A DNA stretch of 6,706 nucleotides from Actinomycetota bacterium. Lineage in GTDB: Bacteria; Actinomycetota; Thermoleophilia; UBA2241. The stretch covers positions 1 to 6,706 of the forward strand of contig PMKK01000311.1 of assembly GCA_003157715.1 (NCBI GenBank), given 5' to 3'. The notes under the pieces are model-generated. The model did not search any database and had not been told where the DNA came from. It saw nothing but the letters and a program-made list of their open reading frames with translations. Positions 1 to 6,031 of this stretch are shown here, in pieces. The stretch's first letter is position 1, and each line of letters opens with the position of its first letter. The translations under genes were made by a program, and so were the position numbers.

Positions 1-445
1 CAAGGCCAACCTCGCCGAGGTGCCGATGCGGCGCGCGACCAAGGCGAACCTCACGCCGTACGACGTCGTCACGATCGCTTCGCTCATCGAGCGCGAGGCG
101 CGCGCCGCGAACGATCGTGCCCGGATCGCCGCCGTCGTGTGGAACAGGCTCCGGCTCGGCATGAAGCTGCAGATCGACGCGACCGTCCTGTATGCCCTGG
201 GCAGACACAAGGACGAGCTCACCTACCACGACCTGACGGTCCGCTCGCCCTACAACACCTACCTGCACTTCGGGCTGCCGCCGACGCCCATCGACAACCC
301 TGGGCTGGCCGCGCTCACGGCCGCCGCCAACCCCGTGCACGCGACCTATCTGTACTACGTCGGACGCGCCGACGGCACCGGTCCGCTCTACTTCTCGAGC
401 ACCTACGCGCAGTTCCTGAAAGACGGCCAGAGAGCCGCTCAATAG
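1..445 (+). CDS. mltG: Endolytic murein transglycosylase MltG, C-terminal part (5' end outside the window)
   Basis: MltG is a membrane-anchored YceG-family enzyme that cuts nascent glycan strands in peptidoglycan and so sets their length. Only the last ~147 codons are here; the first complete codon begins at base 2 and the gene ends at TAG 443-445. The family motifs are clear and in order: 'ASLIEREAR' with the ExE pair at bases 89-97, which carries the catalytic glutamate (E218 in E. coli); 'VVWNRLRLGMKLQIDATVLY'; then 'SPYNTY..FGLPPTPIDNPG' and 'YLYYVGRADG'. The catalytic half therefore looks intact; the membrane anchor and LysM-like part lie upstream. In many actinobacteria mltG is followed by a shikimate dehydrogenase gene, but here it meets a convergent exporter gene. 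The GTG at 20 and ATG at 26 are internal codons, not starts. The family call is firm. Confidence 0.93.
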   Translation, partial: KANLAEVPMRRATKANLTPYDVVTIASLIEREARAANDRARIAAVVWNRLRLGMKLQIDATVLYALGRHKDELTYHDLTVRSPYNTYLHFGLPPTPIDNPGLAALTAAANPVHATYLYYVGRADGTGPLYFSSTYAQFLKDGQRAAQ

Positions 446-480
446 GCTCGGCGCGACCGCCTGCGGCGTAAGGGGTTCAG

Positions 481-522
481 GACCGCGCCGCCGGCCGGCC
501 GCGGCCGCCCGGCGGCGCGGTC
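481..522. terminator. GC-rich inverted repeat between convergent genes, probable bidirectional terminator
   Basis: Arms 481-494 (GACCGCGCCGCCGG) and 509-522 (CCGGCGGCGCGGTC) are perfect 14-bp complements. The 14-base spacer itself contains the palindrome GGCCGCGGCC (497-506). The element lies 36 bp past the mltG stop and 8 bp past the stop of the leftward exporter gene. Neither strand has a T-run after the stem, so it would be an I-shaped terminator of the sort often proposed for high-GC Gram-positive bacteria. Position and perfect pairing are seen directly; termination is inferred. Confidence 0.6.
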
Positions 523-529
523 TCCGGCG

Positions 530-2179
530 TCAGGGACCTTCGGCCAGAGCCGGCGTCGCGACCTCGGTGGCGCCCGCCGTCAACGCCGTGCTCGGGATCC
601 GTTGCGTGAAGAAGAGCGCCACGCAGCCCAGGAGGGCCAGCACCGCGAGGGCCGTGCGCAGACCGTCGATGCGCGCCTTGCGGTTCGTGTCGAGCGCCAC
701 CTTCGTGATCTGCTCCGACTGGCCGGCGTTCTTCAGCGCCTTGCTCAGGTCGGCGTTCGACACGAAGGGGATGCCGCCGGCCAGCTCGACGCTCGCCTTC
801 GACTTCACGCTCTGCGGCACGTTGGGATTCTGCTCGACGCCGGCGATGAACGAGGCGGTCAGCACGGCGATCATCACCGAACCGGCGAGCGCCGTGCCCA
901 GCGACGCGCCGAGGTTGGTGGCGGTGTTCTGCAGACCGCCGACCTCGGCGCTCTTCTCGTCGGGCACCGACGACACGGTCACCGCCCCTAGCTGCGAAGC
1001 GAGCGACCCCATGCCGAGACCGGCCAGCAGCAGCGGGATGGAGACGACGGCGGCGTTGGCGTCGAGGTTGATGCCCGCCATCAAGGCGATGATGCCGGCG
1101 AGTATGCACAGCAGCCCCGCGCGGACCACGCGCCGCGGCGAGACGCCGGGCCACACCTTGGGAATGCCGACCGCGGCGATGAGCAGGCCCACCGAGAGCG
1201 GCAGCACGCGCACACCGGTCTCCAGGGCGGAGAGCCCGAGCACCACCGACAGAAACAGCGGGATGACGAAGAAGATGCCCGACTGCAGCAGACACTCAAA
1301 GAAGAACGTCAGGAGCCCGCCGGTGAGCCGGCGGTTGCCGAACAGCGCCGTCTCAACGAGCGGCTCCTTGCCGGCGGCTTCGAGATGCGACTGCCAGCGG
1401 AAGAACAGCCAGAGCACGAGGCTGCCGGCGATGATCAGCCAGATGGTCGGCGAGAGCCTGAGCCACGACGGACCCCCCACCTTGGGCAGCACCCAGCCCC
1501 ACTCGGCCGAGCGCAGCACGCCATAGACGGCCAGTGCCAGGCCGCCGGCCGACAAAAAGGCGCCGGGCAGGTCCAGGCGCGAGCGTCGCGAGGTCGGCGC
1601 GTCCTGCACGCGCCGCGCCATGACGAGGATCGCGAGGACGATGACGACCTCGCCCACGAACACGTAGCGCCAGGAGGCATAGGTCGTGACGAGGCCGCCG
1701 ATCAGCGGCCCCACGGCCACGGCCATGGCGCCGGCGGCGGCCATGAGCCCGTAGGCCTTGGGCCGGTCCCTGGGCGCGAAGTTGCCGGCCACCAGCGCGA
1801 CGATGGCCGGCATGATCAGCGCGGCGCCGACGCCCTCGAGAAACGACCAGCCCAGAATGAGCACGGCCACGTTCGGCGCCAGCGCCGTGGTCAACGAGCC
1901 GGCCCCGTAGATGATGCAGCCGACGGAGAAGGCCCGGCGGCGGCCCATGATGCTGCCGACCTTGCCGCCGGTGATCATGAGGCAGGCCATCACCAGGGTG
2001 TACAGGGTGATGGCCGCCTGGATGCCGGTGACGGTCGTGCCGAGGTCCTTGGCCACGGTCGCGATCGAGACGTTCATGACCGAGCTGTCGAGCGTCATGA
2101 CGAACTGCCCGGCTGCCAGCGTGAGCAAGACGAAGCCCCCGCTTGCCACCGCCACTGCCTTCGCGCCGTGTGAAGCCAT
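530..2179 (-). CDS. DHA2-family (14-TM) major facilitator superfamily drug exporter
   Basis: This 549-residue integral membrane protein belongs to the EmrB/QacA type of proton-driven efflux pump. Segment 1 carries the DHA2-type 'TLDSSVMNVSIATV' (D31). Motif A is 'GGKVGSIMGRRR' (71-82). The antiporter motif C is 'AVGPLIGG' (155-162), followed by 'SWRYVF' (169-174). Hydrophobic segments continue to about residue 535, consistent with 14 helices, with a hydrophilic loop near 438-500 before the last one. The ATG at 2179-2177 is chosen because GAGGGGA (2191-2185) stands just upstream. The same frame stays open far upstream, but that extension is Arg-rich and overlaps the surface-protein gene, so it is a shadow. 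The gene is downstream of and co-directional with the secreted-protein gene across 257 bp. The substrate cannot be told from sequence; no dedicated TetR/MarR regulator is adjacent. Confidence 0.95.
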   Translation of the reverse strand: MASHGAKAVAVASGGFVLLTLAAGQFVMTLDSSVMNVSIATVAKDLGTTVTGIQAAITLYTLVMACLMITGGKVGSIMGRRRAFSVGCIIYGAGSLTTALAPNVAVLILGWSFLEGVGAALIMPAIVALVAGNFAPRDRPKAYGLMAAAGAMAVAVGPLIGGLVTTYASWRYVFVGEVVIVLAILVMARRVQDAPTSRRSRLDLPGAFLSAGGLALAVYGVLRSAEWGWVLPKVGGPSWLRLSPTIWLIIAGSLVLWLFFRWQSHLEAAGKEPLVETALFGNRRLTGGLLTFFFECLLQSGIFFVIPLFLSVVLGLSALETGVRVLPLSVGLLIAAVGIPKVWPGVSPRRVVRAGLLCILAGIIALMAGINLDANAAVVSIPLLLAGLGMGSLASQLGAVTVSSVPDEKSAEVGGLQNTATNLGASLGTALAGSVMIAVLTASFIAGVEQNPNVPQSVKSKASVELAGGIPFVSNADLSKALKNAGQSEQITKVALDTNRKARIDGLRTALAVLALLGCVALFFTQRIPSTALTAGATEVATPALAEGP

Positions 2180-2436
2180 TGCCGTCCCCTCGCTGCCGGT
2201 CTTCTGGGCGGGTCCGCGGGCCAGACTCCGGCGACTCGGCCGCGAAGGCCTCTTCGCGAGCCTGCTCGCTGGCGACGGTACCCGGCCGCGAGCGGGACCG
2301 AAACCAGCGGGCGCGTGGCCGGCGCTTCGAAGGGCGGCGGGTGTCGCTAGCGTGCCGGGTTCGAGGCGGCGGCCGACCCGCGCGGCTTCTGGCGGCGCGA
2401 CGCGCGGTCGCCGTCGCGGCCGGTACCCGCGCCGCC
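2180..2436. other. 257-bp gap between two leftward genes, no gene found
   Basis: This very GC-rich stretch separates the surface-protein stop from the exporter start. It holds the exporter ribosome binding site (2185-2191), a small hairpin (GCGAG 2256-2260 with CTCGC 2265-2269) and two copies of CGGTACCCG (2276-2284, 2421-2429). None of these makes a convincing terminator or promoter. All frames here give Arg/Pro/Gly-rich translations typical of noncoding high-GC DNA. The gap is long enough to hold a separate promoter for the exporter, so co-transcription with the surface-protein gene is uncertain. Confidence 0.5.
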
Positions 2437-3420
2437 TCAGTAGGCCGGCGTCACCACGTAGTTGATGGTGTCGTTGTAGGTCCCCGCAGGCACCGTGTAG
2501 TCGACGTCCACCTGGTTGGTCAGGGTCAGGGTATCGGCCGTCAGGCCGGTCGGGCCCGTGGCGGTGAGGAAGTTGACCGCCGCCGACGGATAGCCGACCC
2601 ACTTGCCGCCGGTCAGGCCGCCGGCCAGCGTGGCACCGTCGCTGCCGCCCGTGGTGAGCCCGGCCGAGACGCCGAATCCTTTGCTGGGGAAGGTCGCTAC
2701 GCCGGTGCCGGGGCCGGAGGTGACGGCCGGCACGGTGAATGCCGGACCGGTCATCGACAGCCCGGTATCGTAGGCCGCGAGGCTGTAGCCGCTGGCCGCG
2801 TTGGTCTGCACCGTCAGAACGACCGCCTGCGACTGGCCCAGCGACAGACCGGCGGGATCGACCTGGAGCTTGTACGAGGTCGTGTCGTTGGTGAACGTCA
2901 GCGTCTGGGCCACGGGCATCGAAGCGGACGTCGAGGAGGCGCCGAAGGTGATCGCCTGGGAGGTGCCCGAATCGATCGTCGCCGACGTACCGGTCAAGGT
3001 CCTCACCGTCGAGGAGTAGGAGCCGCTGTTCCAGGTGTTGGTCATGCCGCTGACCGAGATGTAGAGGGGGATGTTGGCCGAGACGCTGATCGCGCTGGTG
3101 ACCGTGTAGGTCAGCGTGTTGGCGGCCAGCGAGACGGTGCCGGCGCCCAGACCGTAGACCGCGAGCACGACCGGCGTACCGGAAGTCCCGAACGGCATCG
3201 TCATGGTGACCGATTTGATCGTGCCCGCAGTCGCCGTCTTGAACCCGAAGGCGTAGCTCACCGCGGTCTGGTTCGACTGTGAGTTGGAGACGGTCCAGTT
3301 CACGCCGCTCAACGTCCCGGCGAAGGCCGGCGCGACGCCGAAGGCCAGCGCCCCGAGGGCGAGCAGCCCACCGAGCAGAGAGCGACGCAGCCAGCACCGC
3401 CGCCTCGCCGGCCCCGTCAT
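2437..3420 (-). CDS. Secreted Thr/Ser/Gly-rich beta-type surface protein, function unknown
   Basis: The product is 327 residues and is not recognised as a named family. It opens with a classic signal peptide: basic n-region 'ARRRCWLRR' (5-13), hydrophobic core 14-30, and an AxA site 'APAFA' giving likely cleavage after A34. The mature part is rich in Thr, Ser, Gly, Val and Asn, has few charges and no helix-like hydrophobic stretch, as in beta-sandwich surface proteins. The first half (35-165) begins 'LSGVNWTVSNSQ'. The second half contains 'LTVQTNAASGYSLAAYD' and ends 'VDYTVPAGTYNDTINYVVTP', a style seen in repetitive surface or WxL-like domains. There is no LPXTG motif, lipobox or C-terminal anchor helix, so it may be released or held non-covalently. 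The ATG at 3420-3418 is preferred because a GAGGGGGGAG sequence precedes it and the signal peptide begins there; a longer frame starts at 3492. The gene is divergent from the kinase operon, which may control it. Confidence 0.82.
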   Translation of the reverse strand: MTGPARRRCWLRRSLLGGLLALGALAFGVAPAFAGTLSGVNWTVSNSQSNQTAVSYAFGFKTATAGTIKSVTMTMPFGTSGTPVVLAVYGLGAGTVSLAANTLTYTVTSAISVSANIPLYISVSGMTNTWNSGSYSSTVRTLTGTSATIDSGTSQAITFGASSTSASMPVAQTLTFTNDTTSYKLQVDPAGLSLGQSQAVVLTVQTNAASGYSLAAYDTGLSMTGPAFTVPAVTSGPGTGVATFPSKGFGVSAGLTTGGSDGATLAGGLTGGKWVGYPSAAVNFLTATGPTGLTADTLTLTNQVDVDYTVPAGTYNDTINYVVTPAY

Positions 3421-3676
3421 GGTCTCCCCCCTCACGACTACTGCCTGCAAAGCGTCTCCCCAGATCGGTTTCTCAAGTGTGTTCTCGGCCAAAGCGCTTC
3501 CCGTCCTGCATAGGGAGCCCGCCTCATCTGCTCGCCGCCCGGTCGTGACCGTCGCGCTTCGAACGGACGGACAGGCCGCCCCCGTGCGTTAGACTGAAGC
3601 GCTGAACAGGATCTGCCGGGCGCCCGCCGCGACGCGGACCACCGCCGGCCCTGCCGCTCGACACCGGAGTCGACTA
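3421..3676. promoter_or_regulatory. Divergent intergenic region with repeats and palindrome
   Basis: This 256-bp region must carry the leftward promoter of the surface-protein gene and probably the rightward promoter of the kinase operon. Visible elements are the direct repeat CAAAGCGnnTCCC (3448-3460 and 3490-3502, starts 42 bp apart), the palindrome CGGTCGTGACCG (3540-3551) close to the midpoint, the palindrome AAGCGCTT (3492-3499) and CGGGCGCCCG (3617-3626). GTCTCCCC also occurs twice (3422-3429, 3454-3461); the first copy overlaps the surface-protein ribosome binding site. No known riboswitch class fits the leftward leader. Confidence 0.5.
3568..3595 (+). promoter_or_regulatory. Possible promoter of the kinase-regulator operon
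   Basis: CGGACA (3568-3573) and TAGACT (3590-3595) match the TTGACA and TATAAT consensus at four of six positions each, with a 16-bp spacer. A start near 3602 would give a leader of about 75 bases. In DNA this GC-rich such matches are weak evidence. Confidence 0.25.
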
Positions 3677-5062
3677 GTGCCGCTGGCAAGCATCGTCCTC
3701 GAGCAGATGAGCACGGGAGTCATCGCCATCGACCAGGCGGGCCTCGTGGCGCTGTACAACCGCGCCGCCCAGGACATCCTCGGCGTGCCGGCCGGGCGCG
3801 CGCTGGGCCGCAACTGCGCGAGCCTGGCCGACGGCGATGAGCCCTTGCGCACGATCGCCGGCGCCTTGTCGGCGGCCCTTGCGAGCAGGCGCAACCGGGC
3901 TCGCATGCAGCTCGAGGTCGACACCCCCGCCGGCCGGCGGGTGCTCGGCTACGGGCTCCACGTGCTAAACGATGCGACCATCGTCGTCATGATCTTCACC
4001 GACCTCAGCGCGACCCTCGACCGCGAGCGTCGCGCGAACGCCGAACGCCAGGTCTCCGACGCCGGCCGGCTGGCGAGCGCCATGGCCCACGAGCTCAAGT
4101 CGCCGCTGGCGACGATCGGCATCTACGTCGACCTGCTGCGCCGGCAACTGCCGGCCGACGGGCCGGCCCGCGACAACCTCCACATCATCGCCGAACAGCT
4201 TGTCGATTGCCGCTCGCGGCTTTCGACGATCCTGCATTCCATGGCCGGTACCGCGGCCGGCGACACCGGCCTGCGGCTGACCTCGCTGGCCGGCGCCGTC
4301 GGCGCCATCGTCGAGGACCAGCGGCTGCGCGCGCCGCACACGACCCTGCTGCTCGCGGTGTCGGGCGACGGGCGCGTCGCCCTCGACGGCGCCGACCTGT
4401 CGTCGGTCGTCGGCAATCTGGTGAGCAACGCGGTCGAGGCGGGCGACGGAGCCGGGCCGGTCGAGGTGACGGTGACCTGCGATCAGGGCACGGCCCTGGT
4501 GTCGGTGGCCGACCGGGGCCCGGGCCTGCCCGCCGGCGATGTGTTCGTGCCCTTCTTTTCGACCAAGGGCCAGGGCACCGGACTCGGGCTCTGGCTGGTG
4601 CGGCGGCTGACGCTCGACGCGGGCGGCGACGTCACGGCGGCCGACCGCGAAGGCGGCGGGGCGCTGTTCACGGTGCGGCTGCCGGTCGCCGACCGCAGCC
4701 GGCTGACGGGCCGTCAGGTGCTCGTCGTCGACGACGACGAGCACCTGACGGCCGCCGTGACGGCCGCGCTGCGCGAAGCGGGGTCGATCGTCCACACGGC
4801 GGCGAGCGCCGAGGAGATCGCCGACACCGGTGCAAGCTGGCGGTTCGACTGCGCCGTGTTCGACTATCGTCTGCCCGGCATCGACGGCGTCGCGGCGGCC
4901 GCCCGCCTGCCGGGACTGCCGATCATGCTGGTGAGCAGCGACGAGACCGCGGCGGCGGCCCTGGCGGCCTCCGGCAGGGAGCATGCCTGGTTCATGGCCA
5001 AGCCGTTCGTGCTCGACGACCTGCTCGACGCGCTGTCCTTGCTGCTGGCGCGTCAGTCATGA
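3677..5062 (+). CDS. Cytoplasmic PAS-domain hybrid histidine kinase with C-terminal receiver
   Basis: This 461-residue soluble sensor kinase has no signal peptide or membrane helix. Residues 1-115 form a PAS-like sensor ('MSTGVIAIDQAGLVALYNRAAQDILG'), linked by a charged helix to the dimerisation domain with H-box 'AMAHELKSPLATI' (phospho-acceptor H138). The ATPase domain has an N-box with N247 and N251, a G1 box 'DRGPGLP' (D279), an F-box 'FVPFFSTKG' (290-298) and a G2 box 'GTGLGLWLV' (300-308), so it looks active. Residues ~347-460 are a receiver domain: acidic pair D352/D353, phospho-acceptor D396 in 'VFDYRLPG', S420, and 'AKPF' with K442. GTG 3677 is chosen because GGAG (3666-3669) stands 7 bases upstream; ATG 3710 would trim the PAS domain. 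The stop overlaps the next start as ATGA, so the regulator is surely the partner. The PAS ligand is unknown; a conventional Hpt domain is not present. Confidence 0.95.
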   Translation: MPLASIVLEQMSTGVIAIDQAGLVALYNRAAQDILGVPAGRALGRNCASLADGDEPLRTIAGALSAALASRRNRARMQLEVDTPAGRRVLGYGLHVLNDATIVVMIFTDLSATLDRERRANAERQVSDAGRLASAMAHELKSPLATIGIYVDLLRRQLPADGPARDNLHIIAEQLVDCRSRLSTILHSMAGTAAGDTGLRLTSLAGAVGAIVEDQRLRAPHTTLLLAVSGDGRVALDGADLSSVVGNLVSNAVEAGDGAGPVEVTVTCDQGTALVSVADRGPGLPAGDVFVPFFSTKGQGTGLGLWLVRRLTLDAGGDVTAADREGGGALFTVRLPVADRSRLTGRQVLVVDDDEHLTAAVTAALREAGSIVHTAASAEEIADTGASWRFDCAVFDYRLPGIDGVAAAARLPGLPIMLVSSDETAAAALAASGREHAWFMAKPFVLDDLLDALSLLLARQS

Positions 5063-5721
5063 GCGTCCGGGTCATCATCGCCGACGATCACGCCCTCTGG
5101 CGCGCGGGCCTGCGACAGCTCCTCGAAGCCGAGGGCCTGGAAGTCGCCGGCGAGGCGACCACCGGCGACGAGGCTCTCGAGCTCGCGCGCGCCAACCCGG
5201 GCGCGGTACTGCTGCTCGACATCGCCATGCCGGGGAGGCTTGACGGCCTCGCGACGTCGGCCCGCCTGAAGGAGCGGGGCGACGACGTCAAAGTGATCAT
5301 CGTGAGCGGCCGCGACGACCGCGACGCCCTCTTCAGCGCGATCACCGCCGGAGCGCGTGGCTACATCGCCAAGGACGCCGACCTGGCACAGCTGATCGGC
5401 GCGATCCACCTGGTGGCCGGCGGCGGGAGCGCGTTCGGCGGCTCGATCGCCGAAGGCCTCGCCGAGGGCATCAACGGCCTCAGCTACTCACCGGGCGAGT
5501 ACGAGCGGCGGCGTCTCAACCTGACCGAGCGCGAGCTGCAGATCCTACGCCTGCTGGCGACGCCGCTGACGAGCGCGCAGATCGGCTCTCAGCTGTTCCT
5601 CTCGACCAAGACCGTCCAGAACCACGTCTCCGCGATCTACCGCAAGCTCGATGTCGGCAGCCGCTCCGAGGCCGTGGTCAAAGGCATGGAGCTCCACCTC
5701 ATCTCGGGCGGCGGCTCCTAG
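5059..5721 (+). CDS. NarL/FixJ-family (LuxR-type) DNA-binding response regulator
   Basis: This 220-residue transcription factor would be activated by phosphorylation from the upstream kinase. The receiver domain (1-~120) has the acidic pair D9/D10 in 'IIADDHALWRAGLRQLL', phospho-acceptor D54 in 'LLLDIAMPG', S83 in 'IIVSGRDD' and K105 in 'YIAKDAD', so all switch residues are present. A linker leads to a GerE/LuxR helix-turn-helix (~153-213) with 'LTERELQILRLLA' and the recognition region 'LSTKTVQNHVSAIYRKL'. ATG 5059 overlaps the kinase stop (ATGA 5059-5062), pointing to translational coupling and near-equal synthesis. Targets are unknown. The closest candidates are its own divergent region (3421-3676) and the inverted repeat downstream (5800-5838). 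Confidence 0.97.
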   Translation: MSVRVIIADDHALWRAGLRQLLEAEGLEVAGEATTGDEALELARANPGAVLLLDIAMPGRLDGLATSARLKERGDDVKVIIVSGRDDRDALFSAITAGARGYIAKDADLAQLIGAIHLVAGGGSAFGGSIAEGLAEGINGLSYSPGEYERRRLNLTERELQILRLLATPLTSAQIGSQLFLSTKTVQNHVSAIYRKLDVGSRSEAVVKGMELHLISGGGS

Positions 5722-5799
5722 CACCTCCCCGGCCCGAGCGGCCCAGAGAGGAAGTCCGACCCGGTGGACTCGAGGGGGCGGGTCCAGTTTCTGGTCTGC

Positions 5800-5838
5800 G
5801 TGTTGCGGGCGCCTACAATGGGGCGGCGCCCGCAACAC
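5800..5838. repeat. 14-bp perfect inverted repeat with TACAAT in the loop
   Basis: Arms 5800-5813 (GTGTTGCGGGCGCC) and 5825-5838 (GGCGCCCGCAACAC) are exact complements around an 11-base spacer, TACAATGGGGC. The spacer starts with TACAAT, a five-of-six match to a -10 box, so the repeat could be an operator straddling a promoter of the small gene at 5876. As RNA it would form a very stable hairpin and could instead terminate the kinase-regulator operon 79 bp after its stop, though no T-run follows. The repeat is certain; the role is open. Confidence 0.7.
5814..5819 (+). promoter_or_regulatory. Possible -10 element inside the inverted repeat
   Basis: TACAAT differs from TATAAT by one base in otherwise GC-rich DNA. 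No good -35 box lies 16-18 bp upstream (the region reads TTTCTGGTCTGC), so an activator would probably be needed. Transcription would start near 5826, inside the right arm, leaving a leader of about 50 bases before ATG 5876. Confidence 0.3.
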
Positions 5839-5862
5839 AACATACCGGCACGGATCTCTCGT

Positions 5863-5869
5863 GAGGAGG
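5863..5869 (+). promoter_or_regulatory. Strong ribosome binding site of the small membrane-protein gene
   Basis: GAGGAGG lies six bases before ATG 5876. This is near-ideal complementarity to the 16S rRNA 3' end, and it is the main reason to treat the 36-codon frame as a gene and to choose this ATG. Confidence 0.6.
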
Positions 5870-5875
5870 CACCGC

Positions 5876-5986
5876 ATGCTGACTCTATCGCTGTGGCACC
5901 GGGCCTTGGCCCTCTTCGTCGTTCTGCTTGCCCTGCTGCTCGCCGTCGCGGCGCCCCTCTGGTGTTTTGCCACCGGGATGTGGTGA
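5876..5986 (+). CDS. 36-residue single-helix membrane protein, function unknown
   Basis: The frame encodes 36 residues and ends in TGA (5984-5986). It has a short N-terminus with one His and one Arg ('SLWHRA'), an unbroken hydrophobic stretch from about residue 10 to 28 ('ALALFVVLLALLLAVAAPLW'), and a short tail 'CFATGMW'. That is one membrane helix plus almost nothing, with aromatic residues at the ends as expected at membrane interfaces. An N-in orientation is likely from R9. A signal peptide alone is less likely because no mature domain follows. Support for a real gene comes from the ribosome binding site at 5863-5869 and its own inverted-repeat leader. It sits between the two-component operon and the peptide-binding protein gene. 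Such small proteins often modulate kinases or transporters, but nothing here identifies a partner. The same frame runs open upstream into the regulator gene, which is a shadow. Confidence 0.55.
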   Translation: MLTLSLWHRALALFVVLLALLLAVAAPLWCFATGMW

Positions 5987-6012
5987 GCCTATCCAATGGT
6001 GAGCTCGTCCAA
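5981..6012. repeat. Imperfect 16-bp tandem repeat
   Basis: TGGTGAGCCTATCCAA (5981-5996) is followed directly by TGGTGAGCTCGTCCAA (5997-6012), identical at 13 of 16 positions. The first unit includes the stop codon of the small membrane-protein gene. It could be a recent slippage duplication or a pair of binding sites upstream of the peptide-binding protein promoter. Confidence 0.55.
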
Positions 6013-6031
6013 CGCGGACAGCAGGCCTAAG

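Noticed and set aside
567..1526. Long plus-strand frames opposite the exporter gene.
   Set aside because: They are antisense shadows of a clearly conserved MFS gene and show no recognisable domain.
2345..2385. tRNA-like T-arm sequence GGGTTCGAGGCGG.
   Set aside because: No acceptor, D or anticodon arms can be drawn around it, and one stem pair fails.
2180..3397. A long leftward open frame continuous with the exporter gene, which would make a 955-residue fusion protein.
   Set aside because: The extension is Arg/Gly/Asp-rich low-complexity translation, overlaps the well-supported surface-protein gene in another frame, and the exporter has its own start and ribosome binding site at 2179.
3421..3540. 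Possible c-di-GMP (GEMM) riboswitch in the leftward leader, suggested by GGGGAGACGCTTTGC on the minus strand.
   Set aside because: The class needs GGACGCAAAGCC-like and GGGCAAACC-like core blocks; these are absent and the resemblance is limited to a few bases.
3619..3627. GGCGCCCGC in the kinase leader matches the arm of the inverted repeat at 5825-5833, suggesting a shared operator.
   Set aside because: A 9-mer made only of G and C is expected about once by chance in a window of this size and composition.
3589..3961. Minus-strand frames opposite the start of the kinase gene.
   Set aside because: Arg/Ala-rich antisense translations with no motif, lying against a well-supported PAS-kinase coding sequence.
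4207..5058. Upstream extension of the response regulator frame inside the kinase gene.
   Set aside because: The translation is Arg/Gly-rich shadow of the kinase; the regulator's conserved N-terminus begins at ATG 5059.
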